From positions 306,711 through 370,710 of the forward strand of contig CAADRB010000043.1 of NCBI GenBank assembly GCA_900708905.1: a stretch of DNA of 64,000 nt, read 5' to 3'. A model generated the notes under the pieces. That model ran no database searches. It saw only the letters and a program-made list of their open reading frames with translations, and was not told the DNA's origin. Both the position numbers and the translations under genes were made by a program. This document shows positions 31,701 through 42,896 of the stretch, in pieces (position 1 is the stretch's first letter; every line of letters begins with the position of its first letter). This DNA comes from Hymenolepis diminuta (lineage: Eukaryota; Platyhelminthes; Cestoda; Cyclophyllidea; Hymenolepididae).

Positions 31701-34700
31701 ATCTATTATTGTATTTTGACAGTTCAGCAAAAAATATAATGGGCCATCTATGATGGCTGGGGCCTCACAAAAGGTAGAATATTATCTACGAAGTTCTTGA
31801 TCGCCTATTTATGAAATAACAAGCAATATTGTAGCCCACCTGTGTGTACTTTGAGATTGCCTCATTGCTCCACTTCAGGCCAGCGGCAAGGAACCAAGTA
31901 ACCGTCAGTACGACCCACCAGACACTCGAGGCCATTCCAAAGTAATAGGTGAAGATGAACACCGTTGTGCAGGCAGCTTTACCCACAAGGGAATATTGGA
32001 GGATACCAGTCGAGAATATTCCTCTCTGTGCGCTATCTTCACTTTTTAGAAGTGCTTGAACTGCCGTACAGGCCACATTCTCATGTCCAGCAACCATCCT
32101 GAGGATGTATCCCACAGATACGAAGAAGTAGCAAGTTGAAAGGTAGATTATTGGCTGTCCCGGGTATTGAAATCTGCTTTGATCAGTCAGGAAAGTCAAC
32201 ATGGTAATGATCGTAGAAACCGCGCAGAGAACAGACCATAACCACAACCAGAAATTAACAAATTTTTTATCGGTTTCCGTTTGGAAGTGAATCGAGTAGC
32301 AAGGAAGGGCACAATTAGAGAATCCAAGTGTTGAGATCTGAGCCAGCTGGCTATCATTTCCTGGTATGATAGAAACGAAGGGATGTCGGCAATCGCAGGA
32401 GCAATTCAACCATGCTCCGGGTATTTTCAAAGCTTCAGCATTTCCTCCAGAAGCACCAGTTAATCTGGTCGCCTCTTCCAACTCCCGCGACATTTCATGA
32501 TCCCTAGATAGAAGTTTATTCTCCTCAGCCGCAAATGAGTTCAAGGTCTCTCTGGTAGACTGAATGGACTCAAATTCAGCTCTTTCTGCATCAGTAAGAT
32601 TTTTCTCCATGCAGAGAATACCTTCCGAATTGTTAAGTACTGGAAACTGATCGCATTGCATTCGATCAGGCCAAGTGAAGTTATATTGCCCCATTATGGG
32701 TCCACAACCAGCTTTAGCTCGTTCACAAACCGATCGACAGGGTGGCAGTGATTGAGTATAACCTTCAATGCAAATTGGTGTGTAGATAGAGCAGATCAAA
32801 AAGTGCAGATCTGCAGAGCAATTTATTTGGATCAAAGGATAGAACTGATGTGCCTGTAAGAGAAAAAATTATACGTATAACTCATAATGAAAATTTATCC
32901 AAAGCTCTGAACACTGAACAAAAGGTATTTCCAATTCAATAGCATATTTATTAGAACTTAATAGCAGTGTTCTATTCTGAAACTCTAACACATTTGATAA
33001 TTTCAAAATTATTTTAGAAAAAAGGGCATCCATCCTACTTTCCATCAAGTAGCAGAATTTACTGGGTTTTTCTAACCTCACTTCAAACCCATATAAAGAC
33101 CTATCAGTAAAGTTTCATAGTATGGGAAACCTGTTGACTAAAAATTCGGTCAACCACTGTTATTCATGCAGCAGAATTGGGGAGGAGGCTTACTTGGTGA
33201 GTTGAAAAAACACGCCATGTGGGTTTTGTCCCTTCCTTTCGCCCAGCCTACCGAAAGCAAAAATTGGGAATATAAATCACTGCGATACTTCCTGGGATAC
33301 ATGTGAATCAATTCTCTTGAAAGCCACGCCAAACATCCAACCGCATATATAAAGTGTGTTTTGGAAAGTAGTTCAGCTGAGTGCAAAAATGGTGTGAAAG
33401 TGATCTAATTTAGATAATCTATGCACAATTTTGCAAATAACTGGTTCCTATTGCAGGGCTATATGTGGATAAACGACTTTCAGGCTAGTGAGAATTTGTT
33501 AAAGACACTATTATGTTGATGTATAATCAAAACATAAAGTTTTGTTTAATTACCACAAATGGACGAAATTAACTGTAGATCTCAGCTAAGTAGGTCAATC
33601 TCTTAATTTATCCTACTATATTAGATACCGAGGGTGCTGTCGGACGTTACAATAATGGATTCCTTTGATAGATTTTAAGCCAGCACTTGGAATTATAGTT
33701 ACAGCTATATAAAAATTATGAAAGTACATATGCTTGTGTGTAAACAATTATCGAGAACCTTGTAAATACTTTCACAGTATTTCCAAAATTTTCCTCAAAC
33801 ACATCTCAGGTAATTGATTTTGCTACGAACCCAAATCAAAAGCTTTCGTCGTATTCGAACGAAGTTCATAAACTTCATTCCTTGTCCTACACTGAATTTT
33901 TAGTTATCGGGTTTCTACATTTGCAGTTGGATATGAAGCAATTATCCCTGCAATTATTTCCTGTTCTATATAAGTAAATTTGTTTTATGAATAACTAAAA
34001 ACGATGTTTCAGCCACGAGTCTTCATCTTCCTGAGGCCCTTAAAGTTTTAGCTTTATAAGGGTGGCAATAAAAACTTATTACCAATTATGTTTCTTCCGA
34101 ACCGACAGCTCATTTCATTTCTCTATAAGGGAAATCTTCATTTGGCATTTCCAGAAGGAAAAGACAACTTTAAATAATTTGCAACAGGAAATGACTTATA
34201 GGGAGATAACAATTCTGAGCAATGTCCTGCTAGTTCGTAAATAGGTTTCCATTTGTTTTTTTCAGTGAGCATTTTTATTTATAACCACCTACGAACTAAA
34301 CGGCAGTCAAATATGCATTATCAGGTAAGCATGGTTCATTTAGAACATTTACAGTATACCCAGGATACCCAGTTGTGACCTGAACAAAATCACCCTATAT
34401 TAGCTCATGGTACTTCAGTGTTCACTAGGTGTTGACCTTAACCTCACACACACTCACTCCCTTAATGTATGGATCATCTTACTTTAATTAAAACATTAAT
34501 TATAACAACATTCTGAGATTATTTTAAAGCGGAATTACTTAATTGTCAGTCTTTTTATAAAAAAAGAAATGAGAATATTATGTCATTAAGTTGAAATTCT
34601 CTTCGCATTAAGCATTTACTTACAATTTATTAAACTGCTTGAAACTCGCATTATAGAAAACATGGTCTTGAGTTTTGCATTGTATTGACTTGAGCATGTA

Positions 34701-37700
34701 TCATTGTAGCGATTCTTCAACAATTTTGCACTCGAACAAGCTGTTTCTGAACTTTAAAGTTCTTGATCATTTCAATGTCTGGAGATCTTTTACTGGCAAT
34801 CCTTTTTAATTCCTATATACTTTGGATGTCTTCTTTTGACAACAATGATCTTGATTAGGGATATAGAAAGAGGAAAATTGAAATATTTTCAAGTTGTCGC
34901 TCTTAATGATCCTTTTAAGCTTCAAGGTGGCGAGAATTAATCAGAATGAATAAACCCAATTCCTAACTGGAGATATTAACTATTTAATTACTTAGATTTT
35001 TATTTATAACAGAGCATACTTTTTATTAATATCATCTCCAATTAAATCCTAATCATTAGAAAATACATTTGGGTTGGTCATTCCGGCTGTTTTCTTTATA
35101 ATTCATTAATATTCTTAAGGCCCCAAGTGCGAGATGACAAATATTCTTCCCCATACCATAAATCAATTGTCCAACGTACAGAGTGGTATAGCGTAGAAAA
35201 GGAACAGAAATATTCGATTTCCGCCATAAACAGACCCAGCAATATTAACATACATTCATTCTGTTTAGTTTCATTGGCTGAGAATTCATTCTCCCATTTA
35301 TATATTTGTTCATTTGAACAAGATATCGAATCAAGGATACTATTTGGACAAGGGGTACTTAATTTCCTATGTAATATTTACTATGGGGAAGAGAAAGGTA
35401 AGTTAGAGGAATTTCAGTCTCGAAGGCAACATTTTGATAGTTGTAGTCGTAATTAGGGCCACTATGTCCTTGAAATATTCATAATTGAAGATTTGAAAGC
35501 ATTCAACATCCAGGGTTTACCTTCATCTGCATTTCCCTAATCCCACAGTTCAAGTTCGTCTATTTGGAGAAGACGGCGTACGTCCAATTTGAGTAAATTT
35601 TGTAATATTCGGTAGCGTCACCACTCTCATATTTAGTGTTACAAATCTGAGATCTATTCTCCGAATGGCCAAGATAGCGAGACCGTACTAGCTTAAAAAT
35701 TTCTCATAGAGATCATTCAGTGCATAGTTTATATATGGCCATAGTGAAATATCAACAATCTTAATGAGGTAACTTATTGGTTTTCTAAGCCGAACTCTGC
35801 CTATTTAATAAATCAATTACTCACCATACAAATTGATGCTCAATCTCTGCTATTCTTAGGTTAAGAAACGTCAGCTTAGTTCCAATTTTTTCGAGAAAAA
35901 CTTTTTTAAGGTAGGAATGATTAATCATTCTGTTTTAGTAGTTTTTAAACCCAAAACCCTTCATGCATGAATTTATTTTGGTTCGTTTCATTCGATGATA
36001 TTCATTTCTTTTTATCAAAAAATGGATAGCTATATGGAGCAGAGGTGTGATGTATCATTAGGGAACCTGTCAGCACCTCCTGGGGTGAAGACTGACGTGT
36101 CTCAGAATCAATTTACTCTGCCCTAACCTATCTACTACCTATCTGTCTCCCAAAATGTCAGGTATCAATCAATACTACAAGTTATGTCCAAACTAGTGAT
36201 CAGGGAAAAGGTTGATGAAATGAGACAGATTCGAGAAAAGTAATGCTAAGTGTTTAATGTGAGATCGGTAAAATTCTGAAATAAGCTACTGTTTCCAAAC
36301 AGTACAGCTAATGTATCAGCTAATTCAAAAGAAATGTATTTCCCGAGATAGACTTGACCGAATTCCAAATTTTATTAAATCTTTAACCCCATGGGGATGA
36401 ATTATATCACCAAAAAAATCATTTATTTTTGTTTTGAGCTCAATGCAGGAGTTTGATCCACTCTATTGCTTAAGCAGGAACAAATTGGTCTCCCAAGGGT
36501 CCAGATGACATAATAACCTTTTTTGTTTATTTTCTTTAGTCCACCGATTCCTCTTTTCTACTCTGTTTTTGCTACGCTTAATAATAATACATACATTCTA
36601 TTTTATCAGGTTATAAGAGAAATCCTGTCCAATTTTTGAGCAATGTGTTTAAGGCACGATTACTTCAATTTACTTTGCTAATGATGTATGCTTATCTATC
36701 GTAATTAATAAAATATCATTTCTTCTTTCGGATTGTGTGATAATTATTGTTATTAATAACTATTTCCAGTCCTATTGTACACCAAATAAAGAGCATATCA
36801 GGCATATTTTACTCTTTGATTCTCATCGAGGAAATACGGCAAGCTCTCTTTGAGCATAAACACTCAAAGACACTTATGGAAGTGATGTTGTGAATGAGAA
36901 GACCTGCAGAAGGTGGTTTTCTGCAGGTGGTTTCAAAAAGGATGACTTCAGTCTGGAAGACGAATCGAGAGCAGGAACTCAAGCTCAAAAACTCAATTCT
37001 GAGCAACTGCAAGTGGCCATTGATGAAAATCCAACCTGCATTACTAGAGAACTGAGCAAAACCTTTAGCGCAAGCCGCCATATGACCATACATAGGGAAA
37101 TGAAAATTGATTTGGCTGGGAAAGTCCCAAAGGCTGGGAAATGCTCCCCTCCCCCTCCCCCACAGGATTTGCCAGAAATGAACAAGCAACAGCGTGTGAC
37201 CTGTTGTGTTTCACTACCCTCTCATGAACCGAACTTCTGGCGCCTTTTTTAGACCGAATCATAACTGACAGCGACGAGAAGTGGATCTTTTACAACGATG
37301 TTAAGGGCAGAATGATTAAGTGGCAAATCGTGGTTCAAAGCCAATGCCACTTCCAAACCGAGAAGTGAACTGCGCCCGAACAAAATTCTTTTGTGTGTAT
37401 GGTGGGATTTGAAGGGAATTGTTCATTATGAACTGATGGATGACAATCAAACAATAGCGTCTGAAGTTTACTGTCAGCAGCTAACTCGTTTAAAAGCAGT
37501 TAACGGCAGGAANNNNNNNNNNNNNNNNNNNNNNNNNNNNNNNNNNNNNNNNNNNNNNNNNNCTGAAGTTTACTGTCAGCAGCTAACTCGTTTAAAAGCA
37601 GTTAACGGCAGGAAAACGGCCTTCTTTGATCGATTGAAAAGGAGAGATTCTGCACTATGACAATGCCCGACCCCACACTTCAAGAGCAACCAAAAATCTC

Positions 37701-39223
37701 GTTAAGGAATTGGGCTGGGAAGCCATGCATCCCCATGCATCACCATATTCTCTCCATCTTCTCTTGCACTAACCCATTTTCATCTTTCCAGGAGCTTACA
37801 GAATCATTGAATGGGACTTCAAAGGCTTACTTCAAGAGATGAGGTCGAAATGAAGTTGGTTTCTTTTTTGAGTACAAACTGGCTAAATTCTATGAAGAAG
37901 GAATCAGAAAGCTTATGGCAAGATGGAGGGATGTAATTCATAAAAATGTTGACTATGTTGAGGGCTAAATGGATGTATTTTCACTAAATTTTCACTTTAA
38001 TCCAAATTAAAAAGTGGACAGAACTTCTGTTACAAGCCGATAAATGAGGAAAATGGATCATTTGTTGACGAAAAATTACTTTTTTCATCTACAAACTGAA
38101 ATTTTACTTAATATACTAGCAATGATATCAATAATTGAGATAAGAACTGTAATTCATTTGAACCTATTTGTGTTCTAGCGTCAGCATTCAATCACTAGCG
38201 TTTGTTGGATCAGAAATATGTATGAATGGGGAAAATAAGGTTGTCAATCCGCTGAATAAACAGTTATTCTATGGTTAAGGATTAAAAAACTAATTTAACC
38301 GTTTTATTTTAAAAACTGCTATAACTGGGAAGGAATTTCAATTTTTGCAGACTTAATGCATACAATGAATTAAAATTACTGAAACAACATTTTATTATTT
38401 CCTTAGGGTTGAAAATATAAATATTCGGATCACTTTCATTTGATTTCTACGCCATAAATATAGGCAATTTTAATTTAAAAATAGAAGTTACAAACATCTC
38501 ATCATTAGCAGTGTGTAGGATGTAAACTTAGAGATACTTGTCAAAGTCATTTTCAGGGACAATGAGGTTAACTCTCGACTTTTTTGGAGAAGGCATGGTA
38601 AAAAGCTCAATTTAATCAAATATTCTGTTATTACTGAATTGACCCACGAATCTAGGGATCAAATCCGGAAACATACACTTTGGAGCATAAGGCTTAACGC
38701 ACTGAACTATACACGTTATAATATACACGGGCGGGTGACCCGAATTATCTAAAATTCAAGTGGAGACTCAACTTTTCTCCGCTGCTCTTCGACCTCACGC
38801 TCCCTTCTACCCCATTATTAAAGTGTCTACCATCCCGTTTTTTAATGTTTCACATTAATGGAAAATTATGCATTATTTGCTTCCTCATTAGTAATAATAT
38901 TTTAGATTAAGGAGAAGATGCTAAAATACCTCTAATCCAGCCTCTTCTTGGGTTTCATGATTCAGGATGTTTGGCATTCGAGTGTACTCATAAAAGGAGC
39001 CTTTACAAATCGGTACTGTGATTGGTTCGCATTGAGGAGTTGCATATCCCCCCGCACTCACAGCCTCCTCACTGATTGGTAGACTTCCGACGTCTCGCCA
39101 ATGACTTAGATCATGGGGATCAACTTGCCTCGGAATTCTGGCGAGACTATTGTTTGAAGAAATGATCATCTCCCCGATTGATGGCTGGAGAGTAGCAAAC
39201 AACATTGCTAGTATGAGTAACAT
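28760..39223 (-). CDS. fzd5/8: Frizzled 5/8-type Wnt receptor, 3 coding exons
   Basis: Seven-pass plasma-membrane receptor that binds Wnt through an extracellular cysteine-rich domain and recruits Dishevelled. Exons on the minus strand are 39223-38930, 32853-31840 and 29665-28760. Both introns are phase 0 with GT/AG borders, giving 737 codons and a TGA stop. Residues 1-17 look like a signal peptide. The CRD has all ten cysteines (65, 73, 110, 119, 126, 137, 141, 148, 165, 179), with HETQEEAGLE and PPCRSVCERAKAGC as in known Frizzleds. QYNFTWPDRMQCD resembles the FZD5/8 subfamily most. A long polar linker with several E/K residues (about 180-240) precedes TM1 (about 296-320). Exon 3 encodes the later transmembrane helices, GTDKLEKLMIKLGIF and VGITSGFWIWSSKTVDAW; KTVDAW (612-617) is the Dishevelled-binding KTxxxW motif. 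The cytoplasmic tail of about 120 residues ends in PRPGMY and lacks the S/T-x-V PDZ ligand of many vertebrate FZDs. Intron 1 (6.1 kb) carries a mariner insertion. The Frizzled call is firm; the 5/8 assignment rests on motif comparison. Confidence 0.94.
30015..30077 (-). repeat. tRNA-like sequence in Frizzled intron 2
   Basis: On the minus strand GTGGCCATCATGCGAGCG resembles an A-box region. CCAGGTTCGACTTCC contains a near-perfect B-box (GGTTCGA). No acceptor stem closes, so it is a tRNA pseudogene or SINE head, not a working tRNA. It is a different family from the GGCGTAGTGATCA repeat. Confidence 0.45.
36806..38028 (+). pseudogene. Degenerate mariner-family transposase inside Frizzled intron 1
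   Basis: Mariner transposases are cut-and-paste DNA transposases with a D,D34D catalytic triad. Readable pieces in several frames follow the family order. They are a helix-turn-helix segment with CRRWFSAGGFKKDDFSLEDE (about 36900-36965), DEKWIFYNDVK (37270s), CVWWDLKGIVHYELMDDNQT (37390-37455), SEVYCQQLTRLKA, HYDNARPH (about 37650), then PYSP-like and FYEEGIRKLMARW (about 37885-37925). The order and spacing match a full-length 345-350 residue transposase. It is broken by stops and frameshifts, and the last catalytic aspartate region reads S/T in the best frame. It lies antisense to the host gene. A 50-N gap interrupts it. Terminal inverted repeats were not convincingly found, so the outer limits are approximate. 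Confidence 0.85.
37513..37562. other. Assembly gap (50 N) with duplicated flanks
   Basis: The 52 bases before the gap (37461-37512) are repeated exactly after it (37563-37614), both encoding the same mariner segment. This is the pattern of an unmerged contig overlap, not a biological tandem repeat. The real distance may be zero. Confidence 0.9.
38651..38715 (-). repeat. tRNA-like remnant in Frizzled intron 1
   Basis: On the minus strand TAGTTCAGTGCGTTAAGCC is a good A-box region. GGATTTGATCCC follows at B-box distance, with three deviations from consensus. It is probably a decayed tRNA-derived SINE or tRNA pseudogene. Confidence 0.4.
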
Positions 39224-39250
39224 TCTGAAACAGAAAAGAGAAAAGACTGA
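39224..39250 (-). promoter_or_regulatory. Strong splice acceptor 1 nt before Frizzled start codon
   Basis: On the minus strand a long pyrimidine tract runs into CTGTTTCAG, then one A, then the ATG at 39223. This is a near-ideal 3' splice site placed directly at the start codon. It implies either an upstream non-coding exon or spliced-leader trans-splicing of the Frizzled mRNA. The first exon or leader donor was not found in the window. Confidence 0.65.
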
Positions 39251-41094
39251 ACAGAGCTTTAGAGACAGTTAAGAATACAAAAGACTGGATAAAAAGATAT
39301 GAAACTACTGTACCAAACTGGATGTTTTGTTTAAAGTGCGCGATAAATGTTTATTTCTGCCATAAAGGAAGCCATAGGTTCGATAACATCTAAAGAAACA
39401 TTTGCTGTTCAAGATAAAAAGTTTGTGTATTTTAATTGACATATATATTCCGAAAACACGAATAAATGAAAGTCTTCATTTGCAAAAACTATAATCTTGC
39501 GTAATTTTCAATTAAGGAATCTTCACAACGAAAGTTCTCCCGAACGTAACGCATTTGACCATCTAAAGCTGAGACAGTCTTAAAGAAATATGGGCCCTGA
39601 TTACTGCTATGTCTCAAGAGACATCTCTTTTTATGTATAATCGAAATCTCCTGTTTACATTTTAATCTTTCCAGTAAGTGTCATATTACCAACTATACTT
39701 ACCACTATCTAATTCGAATCCTTGACACAAACTTATTCATAATTTCCATCAGAAAGAAAATATAAATGACCATTGAGTTTGGAAGTATTAATACTGCATA
39801 GGAAGGAGGATTGAATACGAGTTTTTTAGTCAAGGGACCCTTTTATAACATCCTTTTACTCAGTATCAAAAGGGACTTGAGAATTTCAAAGAGAAGCTGT
39901 CTCTTATAATATAAACGCTTACTGATATGGTATGATTCATTTCATCGCTGTTCAAACAATCCATCTATCTGTCCCTTCACTCTCCACTAGATACCACCTA
40001 TGAGAAAATTTCTGCTGTCAGTCATGGGCTGTCTAGCACAGCTTTATCCCACTCCACCCTTCAAAATCCCTTTTACTCTACAATGAAAAATGTGTACAGT
40101 CTATTTTCCAACTATTCCATGGTTGTGTTGATTGTGGGACAGGCGGGTGGGTGGGTTGAAGGGTTCTGAAAAAAATTAAATATGATAACTCCATTTACTT
40201 CCTGTTGATTTTCCGGAAAGTAAACAGGATGTACATCAACCAGTCAATCAAAGAAACAAATGAAAAATGTGTTTGGGAGAGAGTGAGTCGAGGATTAAAA
40301 AAGGTATGTGTAAAAGATTCTCAAGGGAAATGAAAAGTTTGCGATCTACGGTGACTGAAGTGAATGATGGGATAACGTCAATGATGCGGCAGAGATTTAA
40401 TAAATGAAAGTGTGTCACGGAGCCTCCCTGTTGAAAAATTCGATTTCGGCCACCCCGTCTATTACCAATTCAACCCACTAAGTGTGCACCGATTGGAATT
40501 GGTATCGTGACAGACGAGGGCGTTAATTCTGATAATGAAAACTCACTGTTTGGTTAGAGTACAAGCACAATACGGAGGCAAATTGAAAGACAATATGAAT
40601 GGCGAAAAAGAGGCCTAGAAATACGCAAATCACAACACCGACACAACAATCCACTTGTCAATTCAATGAAGAAAGATATCCGAGTGAGAAGAGTTAAGGT
40701 TTTAAATAGACCAAGAATTTGGGAGACAAACAAAGTGCAACTGGACACTTATGAGGTCGATACTAAAAGAATGAAGAGTATAAGAAGTCAGCTTTACTCA
40801 TTTCTACTTTAAAGTGTAAATGGGTTTTCTTGACTGAAACTAAATCATTTTTCTGGTTAAGAAAAGTTTTAGGAAAGCAATTCTGGAAACAAGTAAAAGA
40901 TCCATTGTTATTGTTACCAATGGCAAAGAAAATGACGTTTGATCATGGGATAACATCTGAACACAGTAAGGGATGAAACAAGAGGTGGAATAAGAGAATA
41001 TAATGAAGTCAAATATCAAGATTTTCGGTCTACTTGGATTCTGGAATCACTGAGGTTTCATAAAAGACAAAGTCACCGTAAATAAATTTTATCT
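39251..41094. other. Upstream region of Frizzled, no gene seen
   Basis: No coding motif. C/T-rich (39950-40080) and purine-rich (40250-40420) stretches may be diverged copies of the pyrimidine-rich repeat. Frizzled promoter or 5' exon may lie here or further right. Confidence 0.5.
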
Positions 41095-42335
41095 AAAAAA
41101 TAAATTTACAATATATTGTTAATTGTTCATAAAATGTGCATAGGTTCTCAAATGTGCCAGATTACAGGAACGTTGTCTTGCCTAATTTTGGAATAATGCC
41201 TACCATCATGCCAATTACATGCTTTTTTTGAGTTCTGCGTCTTTTAGACCACTTTGAGGGGCTAACCGACTTACAATTGTGGCCAGCACATAACATTTGC
41301 CATCTCTGTCCATTTCCCAATGCCGATAACAAGAAGACTTCGGTTTCTCAACAGCCAATTAATTGCTCAATTCTTTGCAAAATGTTTGAGAGCCTATCTG
41401 CAGAAATGAAGGTCCTTTCTGCAAAAATTGAGGCTAAATGTCTCCTCATATTTCCAACACATCTGAAACCACTGTTTCTTCACATTCTTCTACAATTCTA
41501 TCCAATCACCGATAACACCTGCCTCTCTTAAGGCGCCTGCTACTGCAGCTTCTCTTGAGGCGGCCAAAGATGACATGAAGTCGCCTCCACCAGTCAGAGG
41601 CAGTGTAATCCATGGAATCTTTTTAGCTTAAAGTCGTTCCACCACAACGTGTCTCCAGATCTACCGTGTCTGAGCAACAATCGGCTTGATCACAAGGCAA
41701 ATCACATATGTCACCTAAAGGGACAGAAAGAAGATCGCTGTACTCTCGCCTCCTCCAGAACTCACAAATCATCCCCAGAGACCAAATCGCCTAAAGCTCT
41801 AGATCAGTGCAACCGCATTCGAGAGGAACCAAAGTCCGTTTTCCCAACCAAGCGATCAGCACTTATGGTGGATGATAAATGCAAAGAACCCGGAGAACTC
41901 GATATTGCTAAACCTGCCTCACTCTCTCGCACATGGAGCGATGTCGAAAGTAGATGCACAGAATGCTGGCCAGGCTGCACTTCCTTATCATCAGGATCTC
42001 ACGCGCTCTCAAAATGACATCCCATGGTGTCCTATTCATCATATTCCTGCTGGAGCCATCCGAGGGACTTCCATCTCATCCTCGTTGATCCATATTCAAA
42101 GTGGCCTAATTCTGCCACAACTGATACCATCATTACTAGTCTCCACCAGGTATTTGTCAACTAGGGAGTGCGAAAGTTAGTGCGCACAGAAATGTCACTC
42201 AGTTGTACTTAATTTGAGGACTTTCGTTGTGATCTTAACAGTGTCCAATCTCACTTTCCACCAAATCTCAATGGTCGGGATGAGCAAATTGTAGAGAGTG
42301 CGAAAAGGCAACTTCTTGTGTCACAAGACTAGGAG

Positions 42336-42365
<30 letters not shown>
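41095..42365 (+). mobile_element. Decayed LTR retrotransposon, gag/integrase remnant (copy A)
   Basis: The segment begins with an LTR-like stretch (to about 41275). An open stretch follows from 41277 with a cysteine/histidine-rich piece. Near 41700 there is a zinc-knuckle-like HICHLKGQKEDRC. Then come frame-shifted parts of a Ty3/gypsy-type integrase: W...DVESRCTEC near 41930 (zinc-binding end), LILVDPYSKW at about 42075-42110 (first catalytic Asp region), an NVTQL-like piece near 42195 where the second Asp is missing, and PPNLNGRDEQIVESAKRQLL at about 42260-42315. No protease or reverse transcriptase is present between the gag-like part and the integrase. It is broken by stops and frameshifts, so it is non-functional. 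It ends in a GGA-rich microsatellite. By eye it has no difference from 62730-64000. Confidence 0.75.
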
Positions 42366-42370
<5 letters not shown>

Positions 42371-42400
42371 GGAGGAGGAGGAATAGGAGGAGGAGGAAGA
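42330..42400 (+). repeat. GGA/GGAAGA microsatellite
   Basis: About 70 bp of GGA triplets with occasional AGA, directly after the integrase remnant. One frame reads as an Arg/Lys run, which is an artefact of the repeat. The same tract ends the second copy at the window edge (63965-64000). Confidence 0.9.
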
Positions 42401-42685
42401 AATTCTTCGTTCTTTACTTTACTGCGAAGTTGGTATCCAAATGTGGGTGCACTATCGCAAACATCAGCATTCTCGCTACGCAGCCCCTACTTCCAGGTAG
42501 AAAATGGATGCAACGAAGACCTACCTTGACACATGTGACCTCCCTCCACTTGGGAGTCTCAAAACCCCGGGGACCCAGCACATTCATCGACCCGATCATT
42601 ACTTTGAACGTTTCAGAAGACCTCGAAAAGGATGTAAGGCGGATCTGAGGCTCAAATGTAGGGAAAAATAACTATCGCTAGGAAG

Positions 42686-42896
42686 TATTGGATAAAAATG
42701 AATAACTCTATCCAAGAGAGTCTAAGTTAACATTTTATTGCTAATTTTTTATAAAATATGCATAGTTGCTAGAACGTGTTAAACTGCAGAGCTGTTTCTT
42801 TGCCTAATTTAGGGTAAAGCCTACCACTACAGTAATTCCGTGTTATTATCGAGTTCTCGGATCTGTCGTTATTTTGAGAGGCTAATTAGCTTATAG
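42686..42896 (+). mobile_element. Probable 3' LTR of the gag/integrase remnant
   Basis: This stretch aligns along its length with the LTR-like start of the element (41095-41275 and 62700-62910). It shares TTGGATAAAAAT, ATAAAAT.TGCATAG, TTGCCTAATTT and GAG.GGCTAA. Agreement by eye is roughly three quarters, so the two LTRs have diverged strongly. The terminal dinucleotides are not conserved and no target duplication was found. Confidence 0.55.

Noticed and set aside
42298..42648. A 116-codon arginine-rich protein
   Set aside because: The Arg/Lys run is the translation of the GGA microsatellite in one frame.
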